A stretch of DNA of 10,462 nt from an uncultured Porphyromonadaceae bacterium (GTDB lineage: Bacteria; Bacteroidota; Bacteroidia; Bacteroidales; Muribaculaceae), in assembly GCA_947174225.1 (NCBI GenBank), contig CAMWIF010000062.1:1-10462 (forward strand), given 5' to 3'. The notes under the pieces were generated by a model. It was given only the letters and a program-made list of their open reading frames with translations, searched no databases and was not told the DNA's origin. This document shows, one piece after another, positions 1-5,524 of this stretch. Position 1 is the first letter of the stretch, and each line of letters begins with the position of its first letter. The position numbers were made by a program, and so were the translations under genes.

Positions 1-329
1 TCCACAAAGTTAGCATTTATCTTTGTATTATGGGGTATGACGAGACGATTATTTTTGAAAAGATCTACGGAGTTCTTACTCCCGACCTACGACAGATGTG
101 CAGTGATATGACTGACAGAGGTGTCTCTGAAGCCGCTATGGAGAGTACCGCAGTCTATTGGGTTCCGGTGTGGAACGAACTTTGCGAGTCAATGGAACTC
201 AAGCTGGTCAATCCCTATTTCATCAAGCAGTTGCCCGGACGCAAGAGCGATGTCAAGGATGCGCAGTGGATAGCGGAGTGTCTGCTCAAGAACTTCATCA
301 AGGGAAGTTTTGTACCTGATACTTTATAA
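1..329 (+). pseudogene. IS110-family transposase, N-terminal remnant
   Basis: The reading frame is open from the left edge (first full codon at base 3) and begins H-K-V-S-I-Y-L. This fits the D-V-H-K start of the IS110 DEDD catalytic domain (DEDD_Tnp_IS110), with the first catalytic aspartate just outside the window. The second acidic residue is visible in the MESTAVYW motif, and the last two in GRKSDVKDAQWIAE (the D-V-K-D pair). The frame then reads GSFVPDTL and stops, where intact members continue for roughly 200 more residues through the Transposase_20 domain that holds the catalytic serine. No continuation is visible in the next 130 bases. IS110 elements recombine through a DEDD/serine transposase guided by a bridge RNA from the element's end. 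That end is not in the window, and this copy should be inactive. An ATG at 30 could be called as a start but is internal to the family domain. Confidence 0.88.
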
Positions 330-454
330 GTCCCAAGGCTATACCCATAACCTATGCCAACCACTCAGACATCCCACTCCATATCAATAATATACCAATG
401 AGATTTCGGATATATGTTCACCCTCCACAAAGAATAAGCCAGGACAGAAGGTTA

Positions 455-484
455 AAGATAATTAGCATAAAAGCTAATTATCTT
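455..484. repeat. Perfect 12-bp inverted repeat, candidate operator of the toxin-antitoxin pair
   Basis: Bases 455-466 (AAGATAATTAGC) and 473-484 (GCTAATTATCTT) are perfect reverse complements separated by six bases. The repeat lies immediately upstream of the -7 element at 497-504, so it occupies the -33 region of the promoter that reads into the toxin-antitoxin remnant. Antitoxins with an XRE-type helix-turn-helix commonly bind such dyads to repress their own operon, and that is the favoured reading (inference). A terminator is less likely: the stem has only three G-C pairs and no T-run follows on the plus strand. Confidence 0.6.
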
Positions 485-496
485 AGAAATTTGTTA

Positions 497-505
497 TACC
501 TTTGC
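497..505 (+). promoter_or_regulatory. Bacteroides-type -7 promoter element for the toxin-antitoxin remnant
   Basis: TACCTTTGC matches the Bacteroidota primary-sigma -7 consensus TAnnTTTG. It lies 15 bases before the toxin start codon at 521. No clear TTTG is seen at the expected -33 position, which is taken up by the 12-bp inverted repeat. A weak -33 box under an operator is common in repressed promoters. Confidence 0.6.
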
Positions 506-520
506 ATATAGAATACAATT

Positions 521-1001
521 ATGGAAAAAAGATCATTAAAATTAGAATCGGTAAAAGCCTCTGAAATAGCCACGCTTTATACTATTATCTTTAGAATGAC
601 GATTTGTCGGAGTTTTCAAAATTCTTGACTCGCTTCAAGGATAATGGTAAACTACAACGCGACTATCAAATAATTCTGTATGCTCTCAAAAAAATTTAGA
701 GAATGGTGTGTTAGAACGCTATTTCCGCCGTGAAGGTAAGTATGCGGATAGAGTGTATGCATTGCCCACAGACTCTGGTAGGTTACGTTTATATTGTTTA
801 CGCCTTTCCGATAAAATTCTTATTCTTGGGAATGGTGGAATCAAAGCTACACGAACTTATAACGAAGACTCTGAACTGAACGGATATGTAATGGATCTCC
901 AATGATTCGATGCTCTGCTTAAGGAAGCAGAGAAAGATGGAAGTATTCAAATCGAGGAAACAAGTATAACCGGAGCTGAGGATAAAATTTTTGAACTATG
1001 A
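521..1001 (+). pseudogene. RelE/HigB-like toxin gene, broken by two frameshifts and a stop
   Basis: The frame starts at ATG 521 (MEKRSLKLES...). A one-base loss at about 595 moves the continuation (NDDLSEFSKFLTRFKDNGKL...) to the next frame. A second one-base loss at about 697, after a run of seven A, moves it again (ENGVLERYFRREGK...). Base 903 then begins an in-frame TGA where the family sense codon is probably CGA. Restoring two bases and that codon gives one 160-residue protein ending at TGA 999-1001. Its middle (ALPTDSGRLRLYCLRLSDK, then ILILGNGGIKATRTYNED) resembles the beta-sheet core of RelE/HigB/Gp49-like toxins, which cleave mRNA on the ribosome. The stop overlaps the start of the downstream HTH gene (ATGA at 998-1001), the usual toxin-first HigBA-type layout. 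The family assignment is by memory of the pattern. The breakage is seen directly. Confidence 0.78.
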
Positions 1002-1260
1002 AAACAACAGCTGCACTTTTCGATGATGTTTGGCTCATGTGCCTGATGATGTCAAGATGGAACTTGATATGTCATTCGCCTTGGCTGATAAGATTGATAT
1101 GATTTTGCGAGAGAAGAACATCAGTCAGAAACAGTTGGCAAAACAAATGGGAAAAACTGAGGCGGAAGTATCAAGATGGCTTGGCGGAACTCATAATTTC
1201 ACATTAAGAACGATAGCAAAAATCTCAGAGGCACTTGGTGTTAAGTTAGTGACAATTTAG
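998..1260 (+). pseudogene. XRE-family HTH antitoxin, frameshifted near its N-terminus
   Basis: The natural start is ATG 998, overlapping the toxin stop by four bases (MKTTAALFDDV...). The frame is lost at about 1028-1031: one missing T in a T-run would give ...DDVLAHVPDDVKMELDMS and an 87-residue protein. Everything after 1030 is intact and holds an HTH_3 domain: LADKIDMILREKNISQKQLA, then KQMGKTEAEVSRWLGGTHNF and ALGVKLVTI. The SRWLGGTHNFTLRT segment is typical of HigA-like antitoxins that pair with toxin-first operons. A 76-residue product could in principle be made from TTG 1030, but no ribosome binding signal is seen there. The antitoxin's role would be to bind the toxin and repress the operon at the inverted repeat at 455-484. 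Confidence 0.78.
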
Positions 1261-1389
1261 ACTTTAGCAATAACTCCATCTACAAACTTATATACTTGGC
1301 CTCCACGCTCTTAGGGATTAAGCATAGTTATCCAACAAACACTCTTAACAGAATTTTAAAGAGTCTAGGGCGTATATGCTATAGTTTTA

Positions 1390-1740
1390 TCATAAAAGAG
1401 CTTTCTGAACCACAACGGCATTGTTATGCTCATGATCGCGTGACGAGTAGAGCAATGTCACTTTAGGCTTATCAGCTATTTCTGATTTCAATGACTGAAA
1501 CGCCGGATTTGCCAGCAACTCCGAATGGTAATGTTGCACAAATTCCTCCCATCTGCTATCCGGATCCTGATGAAACCATTCACGAAGCTCTGTTGAAGGA
1601 GCTATCTGCTTATCCCATGAGTCGTAGTGGAAAGTCTCGTGAGAAAGTCCACGTGGCCATAACCTGTCAATATACACTCTATAACCGTCATCGGGCGATG
1701 CCGGGTCATAAGCTCGTTTGAGTTGAATTATCTGCTGCAT
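1390..1740 (-). CDS. DUF488 family protein (YeaO-like)
   Basis: A 116-residue cytoplasmic protein whose length and motifs fit the DUF488 family along its whole length. Visible hallmarks are LKRAYDPASPDDGYRVYIDR (residues 7-26), WPRG (28-31), IAPSTELREWF (46-56) and the C-terminal VTLLYSSRDHEHNNAVVV (94-111). The molecular function of this family is not established; members are small soluble proteins, sometimes found near stress or heavy-metal genes. Here it stands alone, divergent from a membrane-protein gene that starts about 110 bases away. The start ATG at 1740 gives the family's usual N-terminus, and a 15-bp palindrome lies 13 bases upstream. It is intact, unlike the decayed genes to its left. 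Confidence 0.9.
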   Translation of the reverse strand: MQQIIQLKRAYDPASPDDGYRVYIDRLWPRGLSHETFHYDSWDKQIAPSTELREWFHQDPDSRWEEFVQHYHSELLANPAFQSLKSEIADKPKVTLLYSSRDHEHNNAVVVQKALL

Positions 1741-1753
1741 AATTATATTTTTC

Positions 1754-1768
1754 TTATTCTAAGAATAA
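1754..1768. promoter_or_regulatory. 15-bp palindrome upstream of the DUF488 gene, candidate operator
   Basis: TTATTCTAAGAATAA reads as two perfect 7-base arms around a single central base. It lies 13 bases from the DUF488 start codon (1740) on that gene's leader side. On the minus strand a weak promoter can be drawn, with TTG near 1788 and a degenerate -7 element overlapping the palindrome, so a bound protein would block initiation. This is inference from position and symmetry. An all A/T/C-G-poor 15-mer can also arise by chance. Confidence 0.4.
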
Positions 1769-1848
1769 CTCTTCGTCTTATCCAACAATCTTAAAGTTAT
1801 GTTTGTTGATATGCTATAGACACACATCCACAACTAAACCATATCGAA

Positions 1849-2304
1849 TTGGAAACCCACTCCCCCACAGTAGCCAAGGCATTACGACAAAATACCTTCA
1901 TACATAAATACATTATGGCTATTGACCATGCATTGCTATGGATTGCAGCCTTAAGTTTTGCGGCTTTTTTTCACCTCTCATCGGATTTTTCCAAATCGGA
2001 GGCTCTGTTATTCTCCACTTTGGTGGCCTATGGGGCATATCTTTGCGAAAGTGGATTGGAGACACTGAAAACGGCTGTCTCATCCTCACTATATTATCTC
2101 GATTTCAAGAAAGCCGGTCTGTGGAAATGGATCGGACTTAATATGGCAGTTAACCTATGTCTTTCCCTACTTTTTCTCTCAAATCCGTCGTGGGTATATC
2201 TCGTGCTGATAATCCTTACAGCCGGATGGCAAAAGTATATGGACGGACGTATTCCTCCTCGCCTCACTGCTACTCAAAAACCAACAACAACCCTTACCTC
2301 CTAA
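1849..2304 (+). CDS. Four-helix inner-membrane protein of unknown function
   Basis: I do not recognise a family. As drawn it has 151 residues with four hydrophobic segments (about 28-43, 52-70, 93-111 and 114-127) and a basic, threonine-rich tail (about 129-151). That predicts a small integral membrane protein. The start is uncertain. The upstream frame has a stop at 1807 and the first candidate is a TTG at 1849; an ATG at 1915 (residue 23, MAIDHALLW) would still keep all four helices and gives 129 residues. Bacteroidota mostly use ATG, but the 22 preceding residues have normal composition, so I keep the longer form. TATGTTTG at 1798-1805 fits the -7 consensus, without a clear -33 box. It is divergent from the DUF488 gene and is followed 60 bases later by a small single-helix gene, likely in the same transcript. 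Confidence 0.65.
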   Translation: METHSPTVAKALRQNTFIHKYIMAIDHALLWIAALSFAAFFHLSSDFSKSEALLFSTLVAYGAYLCESGLETLKTAVSSSLYYLDFKKAGLWKWIGLNMAVNLCLSLLFLSNPSWVYLVLIILTAGWQKYMDGRIPPRLTATQKPTTTLTS

Positions 2305-2364
2305 AACTTGAAACCTAAACACTCTTCCACTCTCTAAACCCTAAACTATAAACTGTAGACCAAG

Positions 2365-2520
2365 ATGCACATATCTTCCACTCTCATATTAATATTAGCT
2401 ATTTGTTTCGCCACATTATTTGTGGCAGTCTTCGTCATAGCCTCCATAATCACCTTCCGTAATCGTCGAATCATCCAGAAAGAAGCTCAACTATCTGAGC
2501 TGTCAAAGGACTACTCTTAG
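2365..2520 (+). CDS. Small single-helix membrane protein, 51 residues
   Basis: ATG 2365 opens a frame of 51 codons closed by TAG 2518-2520. Residues about 5-30 form one strongly hydrophobic helix (SSTLILILAICFATLFV and onward). A basic patch FRNRR (31-35) follows, then a short charged tail IIQKEAQLSELSKDYS. The positive charges after the helix predict an inner-membrane protein with its N-terminus outside and a cytoplasmic, possibly helical, tail. It lies 60 bases after the four-helix membrane gene and 40 bases before a strong terminator, so it probably is the last gene of that transcript. Function unknown. It could act as a small partner of the upstream protein (inference). Confidence 0.6.
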   Translation: MHISSTLILILAICFATLFVAVFVIASIITFRNRRIIQKEAQLSELSKDYS

Positions 2521-2559
2521 TTACCGCACATAGGCGTATCCTTAGAAAAAGTGTCATTA

Positions 2560-2605
2560 AGTTTTACCCAAATGTCGTATTCTATATGCACATTTGGGTA
2601 AAACT
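2560..2605 (+). terminator. Rho-independent terminator with 16-bp perfect stem
   Basis: Bases 2560-2575 (AGTTTTACCCAAATGT) pair perfectly with 2590-2605 (ACATTTGGGTAAAACT) around a 14-base loop. CTTTTATTATT follows, a fair T-rich tail for the plus strand, closing the membrane-protein transcript. On the minus strand the stem is followed by TTTTTCTAAG after a 9-base gap, so it may also stop transcription coming from the ATPase gene. Confidence 0.8.
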
Positions 2606-2672
2606 CTTTTATTATTCTCAAGTTTTTTCGTAATAAAATAATTGAACCATAACAAATAAACTTATTACAACA

Positions 2673-2707
2673 CACAGGTATTTTGGAGGGTGATTCGGAG
2701 ATCGCCT
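2673..2707 (+). repeat. Left copy of a 35-bp imperfect direct repeat flanking the ATPase gene
   Basis: The right half, TGATTCGGAGATCGCCT (2691-2707), matches 4281-4297 at 16 of 17 bases. The left half is weaker (11 of 18) but aligns without gaps and starts with the same CACAG. It lies 24 bases beyond the ATPase stop codon. No gene is seen in 2611-2731, which otherwise is plain A/T-rich sequence. Confidence 0.55.
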
Positions 2708-2731
2708 ACCATAAGCGATAAAGCATAAAGA

Positions 2732-4069
2732 TTATGGAATCATCCGAAGGATTTGTGGTAGCCAATCAATTAGAGGAAGGGGCAAATTTAATACCTTTAC
2801 ATTTCTTTTTTCATCTACCATAACTGATAAGTCCTTAGAGGAAAGTATAATCGCTATTGTCGGGTTATATTTTCCTATATAAACCGACAAACTTTTTCCA
2901 GCTGTATTTGATGAGGCTTTCACTTCTACCGGAATTACTTCAAGTCCATCTTGAATTACAAAATCCACCTCTGCCGTGCCATTTGATACCCAATAGCGTG
3001 GCACCTGCTGCAGCTGTGCTACCAATGATTGCGCTACATAGTTCTCAGTAAGTGCCCCTTTAAACTCTGAAAAAGCCGGATTCGAGGTTGTAAATATCTC
3101 TGCCGGTAAATTAGCCAATGATCTTAACAGACCAATGTCAAGCATATATAGTTTAAAAGCATTAAGGTCATCAAAAGCACTTAACGGCAAGCCGGGTTTT
3201 GAGCAACAGAACACCTGATAAATCAATCCTGCTTCCCGTAGCCATGTCACGGCGTTTTCATATTCTCTTGCACGCGCACCGGGTTTGACAACCTTATATA
3301 TAAACTTCCTATTCTCTTTAGCCAATTGAGATGGCAACGATTGCCATACAGCTGCAATCTTAGGAAACTCTGTTGTGGAGGCGTGCTTGGAGAAATCGAA
3401 AAAATATGAGGTAAGTATTTCATTCTGCTCCTTAGAAATATTCTCCATACCCTTATTCTCAAGAGACGCAACCGCAGCCTTCGGCATACCTCCGCACACT
3501 TGATAACGTCTATATGCCTCCCAAAGCTTTCCTGAGATTATTTCCGGCAAAGACCCAACGACAGTCAACTGATCAAGATAATCAATCACTTCCGGATTTG
3601 CACTCCGTAGATATTCCCTGAATGTGATAGGATACATATGTAAGAAATCAACCTTACCCACAGGAAATCCTTTATGGTGATGAATGGCTATTCCGAGAAG
3701 TGAACCGGCAGCCATAACATGGTAATGCGGCTGCTCTTCACAAAAATACTTAAGAGAATTTAATGCTTCAGGACATTCTTGGATTTCATCAAAAATTATA
3801 AGAGTCTCCTCAGGCAATATAGGCTGAGAGGTATAAAGTCTAAGACGTGCTATAATCCGATCGGGTTGTTTAGTATTTTCAAATTCCTTTGACAATTCTT
3901 GACTGGCATCAAAGTTAAAGTACGCCACATACCTATAATGATCGACTCCGAATCTTTTCATAAGCCAGGTTTTACCAATCTGTCTGGCTCCTTGAATTAT
4001 CAAAGGACGGCGATCTTCAGATATTTTCCACTCTATCAACTTTTGAATTATTTCCCTATAAATTTCCAT
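2732..4069 (-). CDS. AAA family ATPase with C-terminal DUF4143 domain
   Basis: A complete 445-residue protein of the AAA_14/DUF4143 type common in multiple copies in Bacteroidales and archaea. The AAA_14 part carries a Walker A (GARQIGKT, residues 27-34), a Walker B (LIIFDEIQE, 90-98) and a sensor-like AAGSLLGI (120-127). The middle has YQVCGGMPKA (189-198), typical of the family. The DUF4143 part ends in a PD-(D/E)XK-like pattern: TENY (341-344), AEVDFVI (366-372) and IPVEVKAS (379-386). This suggests a nuclease-like fold whose activity is unproven. The family's function is not established. Proposals include DNA-linked or selfish roles, and none can be confirmed here. It stands alone on the minus strand with its own promoter and is framed by a direct repeat and large palindromes. 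ATG 4069 gives the normal family N-terminus. Confidence 0.93.
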   Translation of the reverse strand: MEIYREIIQKLIEWKISEDRRPLIIQGARQIGKTWLMKRFGVDHYRYVAYFNFDASQELSKEFENTKQPDRIIARLRLYTSQPILPEETLIIFDEIQECPEALNSLKYFCEEQPHYHVMAAGSLLGIAIHHHKGFPVGKVDFLHMYPITFREYLRSANPEVIDYLDQLTVVGSLPEIISGKLWEAYRRYQVCGGMPKAAVASLENKGMENISKEQNEILTSYFFDFSKHASTTEFPKIAAVWQSLPSQLAKENRKFIYKVVKPGARAREYENAVTWLREAGLIYQVFCCSKPGLPLSAFDDLNAFKLYMLDIGLLRSLANLPAEIFTTSNPAFSEFKGALTENYVAQSLVAQLQQVPRYWVSNGTAEVDFVIQDGLEVIPVEVKASSNTAGKSLSVYIGKYNPTIAIILSSKDLSVMVDEKRNVKVLNLPLPLIDWLPQILRMIP

Positions 4070-4100
4070 AATAAGATTGTTTAAACAACTGCAACGGAGT

Positions 4101-4127
4101 CTTTACAAAGCTAAATGCTTTGCAAAG
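4101..4127. repeat. Two tandem 10-bp palindromes in the ATPase leader and promoter
   Basis: CTTTACAAAG (4101-4110) and CTTTGCAAAG (4118-4127) differ at one base and are spaced 17 bases apart. The second is a perfect palindrome and overlaps the -7 element of the ATPase promoter. The first lies just downstream of the probable start site. Two sites at this spacing would suit a repressor bound over the transcription start (inference). Confidence 0.4.
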
Positions 4128-4130
4128 TTA
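4122..4130 (-). promoter_or_regulatory. Bacteroides-type -7 element of the ATPase gene
   Basis: Read on the minus strand this is TAACTTTGC, matching TAnnTTTG. It sits 52 bases before the ATPase start codon. No good TTTG is seen about 20 bases further up. That -33 position falls at about 4150-4156, directly against the edge of the 76-bp palindrome, so the palindrome may supply a binding site in place of a strong -33 box (inference). Confidence 0.5.
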
Positions 4131-4156
4131 GTAAAAAATTCACTCTGAATTTTATG

Positions 4157-4232
4157 TTATCTTAGGAAAATGTGTAAATTCCCACATTTTTCCATGGAGA
4201 AATGTGGGAATTTACACATTTTCCTAAGATAA
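4157..4232. repeat. 76-bp near-perfect palindrome upstream of the ATPase gene
   Basis: Arms 4157-4194 and 4195-4232 are 38 bases each with no spacer and only one mismatched pair (4190 T against 4199 G); the outer 33 bases of each arm pair perfectly. Each arm also contains its own dyad, GGAAAATGTG / CACATTTTTCC around eight bases in the left arm, so the DNA shows two inverted TGTG-N8-CACA sites that can fold either as one long hairpin or as two small ones. It lies in the roughly 310-base gap between the divergent ATPase and sigma-factor genes (4070-4379), close to the ATPase promoter. The sequence ends in no T-run on either strand, so simple termination is not the best explanation. Confidence 0.85.
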
Positions 4233-4262
4233 GTCAGTTTTAGAGGATTCTCCAAGGTTCCT

Positions 4263-4297
4263 CACAGATGCTTCTGAAGATGATTCGGAGATTGCCT
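4263..4297 (+). repeat. Right copy of the direct repeat flanking the ATPase gene
   Basis: TGATTCGGAGATTGCCT (4281-4297) repeats 2691-2707 with one C/T change, and the preceding 18 bases match at 11 positions in an ungapped alignment. In total 27 of 35 bases agree, and seven of the eight differences are transitions. The copy lies beyond the 76-bp palindrome as seen from the ATPase gene, so the pair encloses gene, promoter and palindrome. Confidence 0.55.
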
Positions 4298-4379
4298 TAA
4301 ACCATATACAACCTATATTTTTTCAAAATAATTTGTTTATGAGGTTAGGTTTTCGACAGTAAGGGTGTATGATATATGT

Positions 4380-4871
4380 ATGACGACAAATAACAACATA
4401 GAACAGCTTTTTAAAGCACATTACTCAAAGATGTGGCACCTTGCTATGATGCTGCTTCGTGATGAGGATGCCGCAAAAGACATAGTGCACGATGCCTTTG
4501 CCTCTTTGTTGTCTGCCAACTACCCCACTTCGAACCTTACCGAGACATATCTTCTGTCCGCCGTGCGCCACCGTTGTATCAACCATGTCCGTCATCTCTC
4601 CGTGCGTCAACGTTTCCGGCAGATTTACTCAAAGAATGCGGAAGAGGCAATCGAAAATGAGGAATGGCCCGATGAGGAAACGATTGCAATGCTCACCTCT
4701 GCCATTGGCAATCTTTCTGAAGCGTGTGGCAGAGTAGTGAGGTTACGGTTTACCGATGGATTAAGCTATAAGCAGATAGCTGAAAAGTTGGGTATTAGCG
4801 AGGTAGCTGTCTATAAACATTTGCGTCATGCCATAGATGTCTTACGCGAAAAACTTTCACAGAATGGATAA
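4380..4871 (+). CDS. ECF-type RNA polymerase sigma factor
   Basis: A 163-residue protein with the two-domain ECF layout. Sigma70 region 2 spans about residues 6-75: IEQLFKAHYSKMWHLAMMLL, then DEDAAKDIVHDAFASLL for core binding, and the basic AVRHRCINHVRH for promoter melting. A linker rich in acidic residues follows. Region 4 spans about 107-160, where GLSYKQIAEKLGISEVAVYK is the helix-turn-helix that reads the -35-type element. The ATG at 4380 is chosen over a GTG at 4365 because it gives the usual start close to region 2. It heads an operon with a membrane anti-sigma factor, whose start overlaps its last eight bases, and an outer-membrane receptor. It probably transcribes this operon and perhaps others when released. 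No clean Bacteroides primary-sigma promoter is visible just upstream, which fits autoregulation by the ECF factor itself (inference). Confidence 0.92.
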   Translation: MTTNNNIEQLFKAHYSKMWHLAMMLLRDEDAAKDIVHDAFASLLSANYPTSNLTETYLLSAVRHRCINHVRHLSVRQRFRQIYSKNAEEAIENEEWPDEETIAMLTSAIGNLSEACGRVVRLRFTDGLSYKQIAEKLGISEVAVYKHLRHAIDVLREKLSQNG

Positions 4872-5517
4872 AACAGAACGCTACCTCGATGCGCTTGAGC
4901 ATCCCGACCGTTATTCCGACGAGGAGCTTGCCGGTATGATGGCAGATCCCGATAATCAGGAGATCATAGAGATGCTCGAAAAAACCAAATCAGCTTTGCA
5001 GAATATCCCCACACCGGATGTGGAGGCTGAATGGCAACGGTTTGCCGGGTCACACGGTGTCAAAGGTAAACGCACCAACCGTTTGCTCGTATTGTTCAGT
5101 CGTCACGCTGCGGCAAGCATTATTGTGATATTCTTATCGGTCGCTGCACTAACGGCGGCAGTGGGAATAGGTGTGACTATGCTTTCCTCATCCAAGCCGT
5201 CGGATGAATCAATTGCTACACCCTTTCAAAAAGCTCAACAAACTGAACATATAGACATTAGTCCCGATGAGTCGGAGCAGACACCGAGTATGGCTGAGAC
5301 CGTCATATTCGACAATCAGCCTCTCGACTCTATCCTCACCGAAATGACAAGCTTCTACTCATATAAGCTGAATTTCTCAAATGAGAATGTAAAAACATTA
5401 CGCCTTTATTTCAAATGGAATCAGGCACTACCCTTAAATGGAGTAATTGAGGAACTCAACAACTTCGAACAGATAAACATCAGAATAGACGACCATAACA
5501 TCCTTACTGTAGACTGA
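4864..5517 (+). CDS. FecR-like membrane anti-sigma factor with DUF4974 domain
   Basis: Start ATG 4864 overlaps the sigma-factor stop (4869-4871), pointing to translational coupling; a longer start at 4837 would lie inside the sigma gene in another frame. The 217 residues form a charged cytoplasmic N-terminal part (1-80) that should hold the sigma factor, one membrane helix (about 82-107, preceded by FSRH), a polar spacer, and a periplasmic DUF4974 domain (about 146-217: VIFDNQPLDSILTEMTSFYS through INIRIDDHNILTVD). The central FecR beta domain present in most family members, which are usually well over 300 residues, is absent, so this is a short form. DUF4974 has the same fold type as the STN domain that begins the receptor encoded next, so the two periplasmic domains are the likely contact for signal transfer. 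Confidence 0.85.
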   Translation: MDKTERYLDALEHPDRYSDEELAGMMADPDNQEIIEMLEKTKSALQNIPTPDVEAEWQRFAGSHGVKGKRTNRLLVLFSRHAAASIIVIFLSVAALTAAVGIGVTMLSSSKPSDESIATPFQKAQQTEHIDISPDESEQTPSMAETVIFDNQPLDSILTEMTSFYSYKLNFSNENVKTLRLYFKWNQALPLNGVIEELNNFEQINIRIDDHNILTVD

Positions 5518-5524
5518 CATCATT

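Noticed and set aside
330..454. Continuation of the IS110 transposase in another frame
   Set aside because: Reading the three plus frames shows no recognisable Transposase_20 motif and frequent stops.
1491..1721. Plus-strand open frame of 76 codons opposite the DUF488 gene
   Set aside because: It lies wholly inside the DUF488 gene on the other strand, and that gene matches a known family along its full length.
4157..4232. CRISPR-like or tandem-repeat array
   Set aside because: There are only two inverted arms, no regularly spaced direct repeats and no spacers. It is a single palindrome.
4837..4863. Longer start for the anti-sigma gene
   Set aside because: It adds nine residues inside the sigma-factor gene. 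The ATG at 4864, overlapping the sigma stop, is the usual coupled arrangement.
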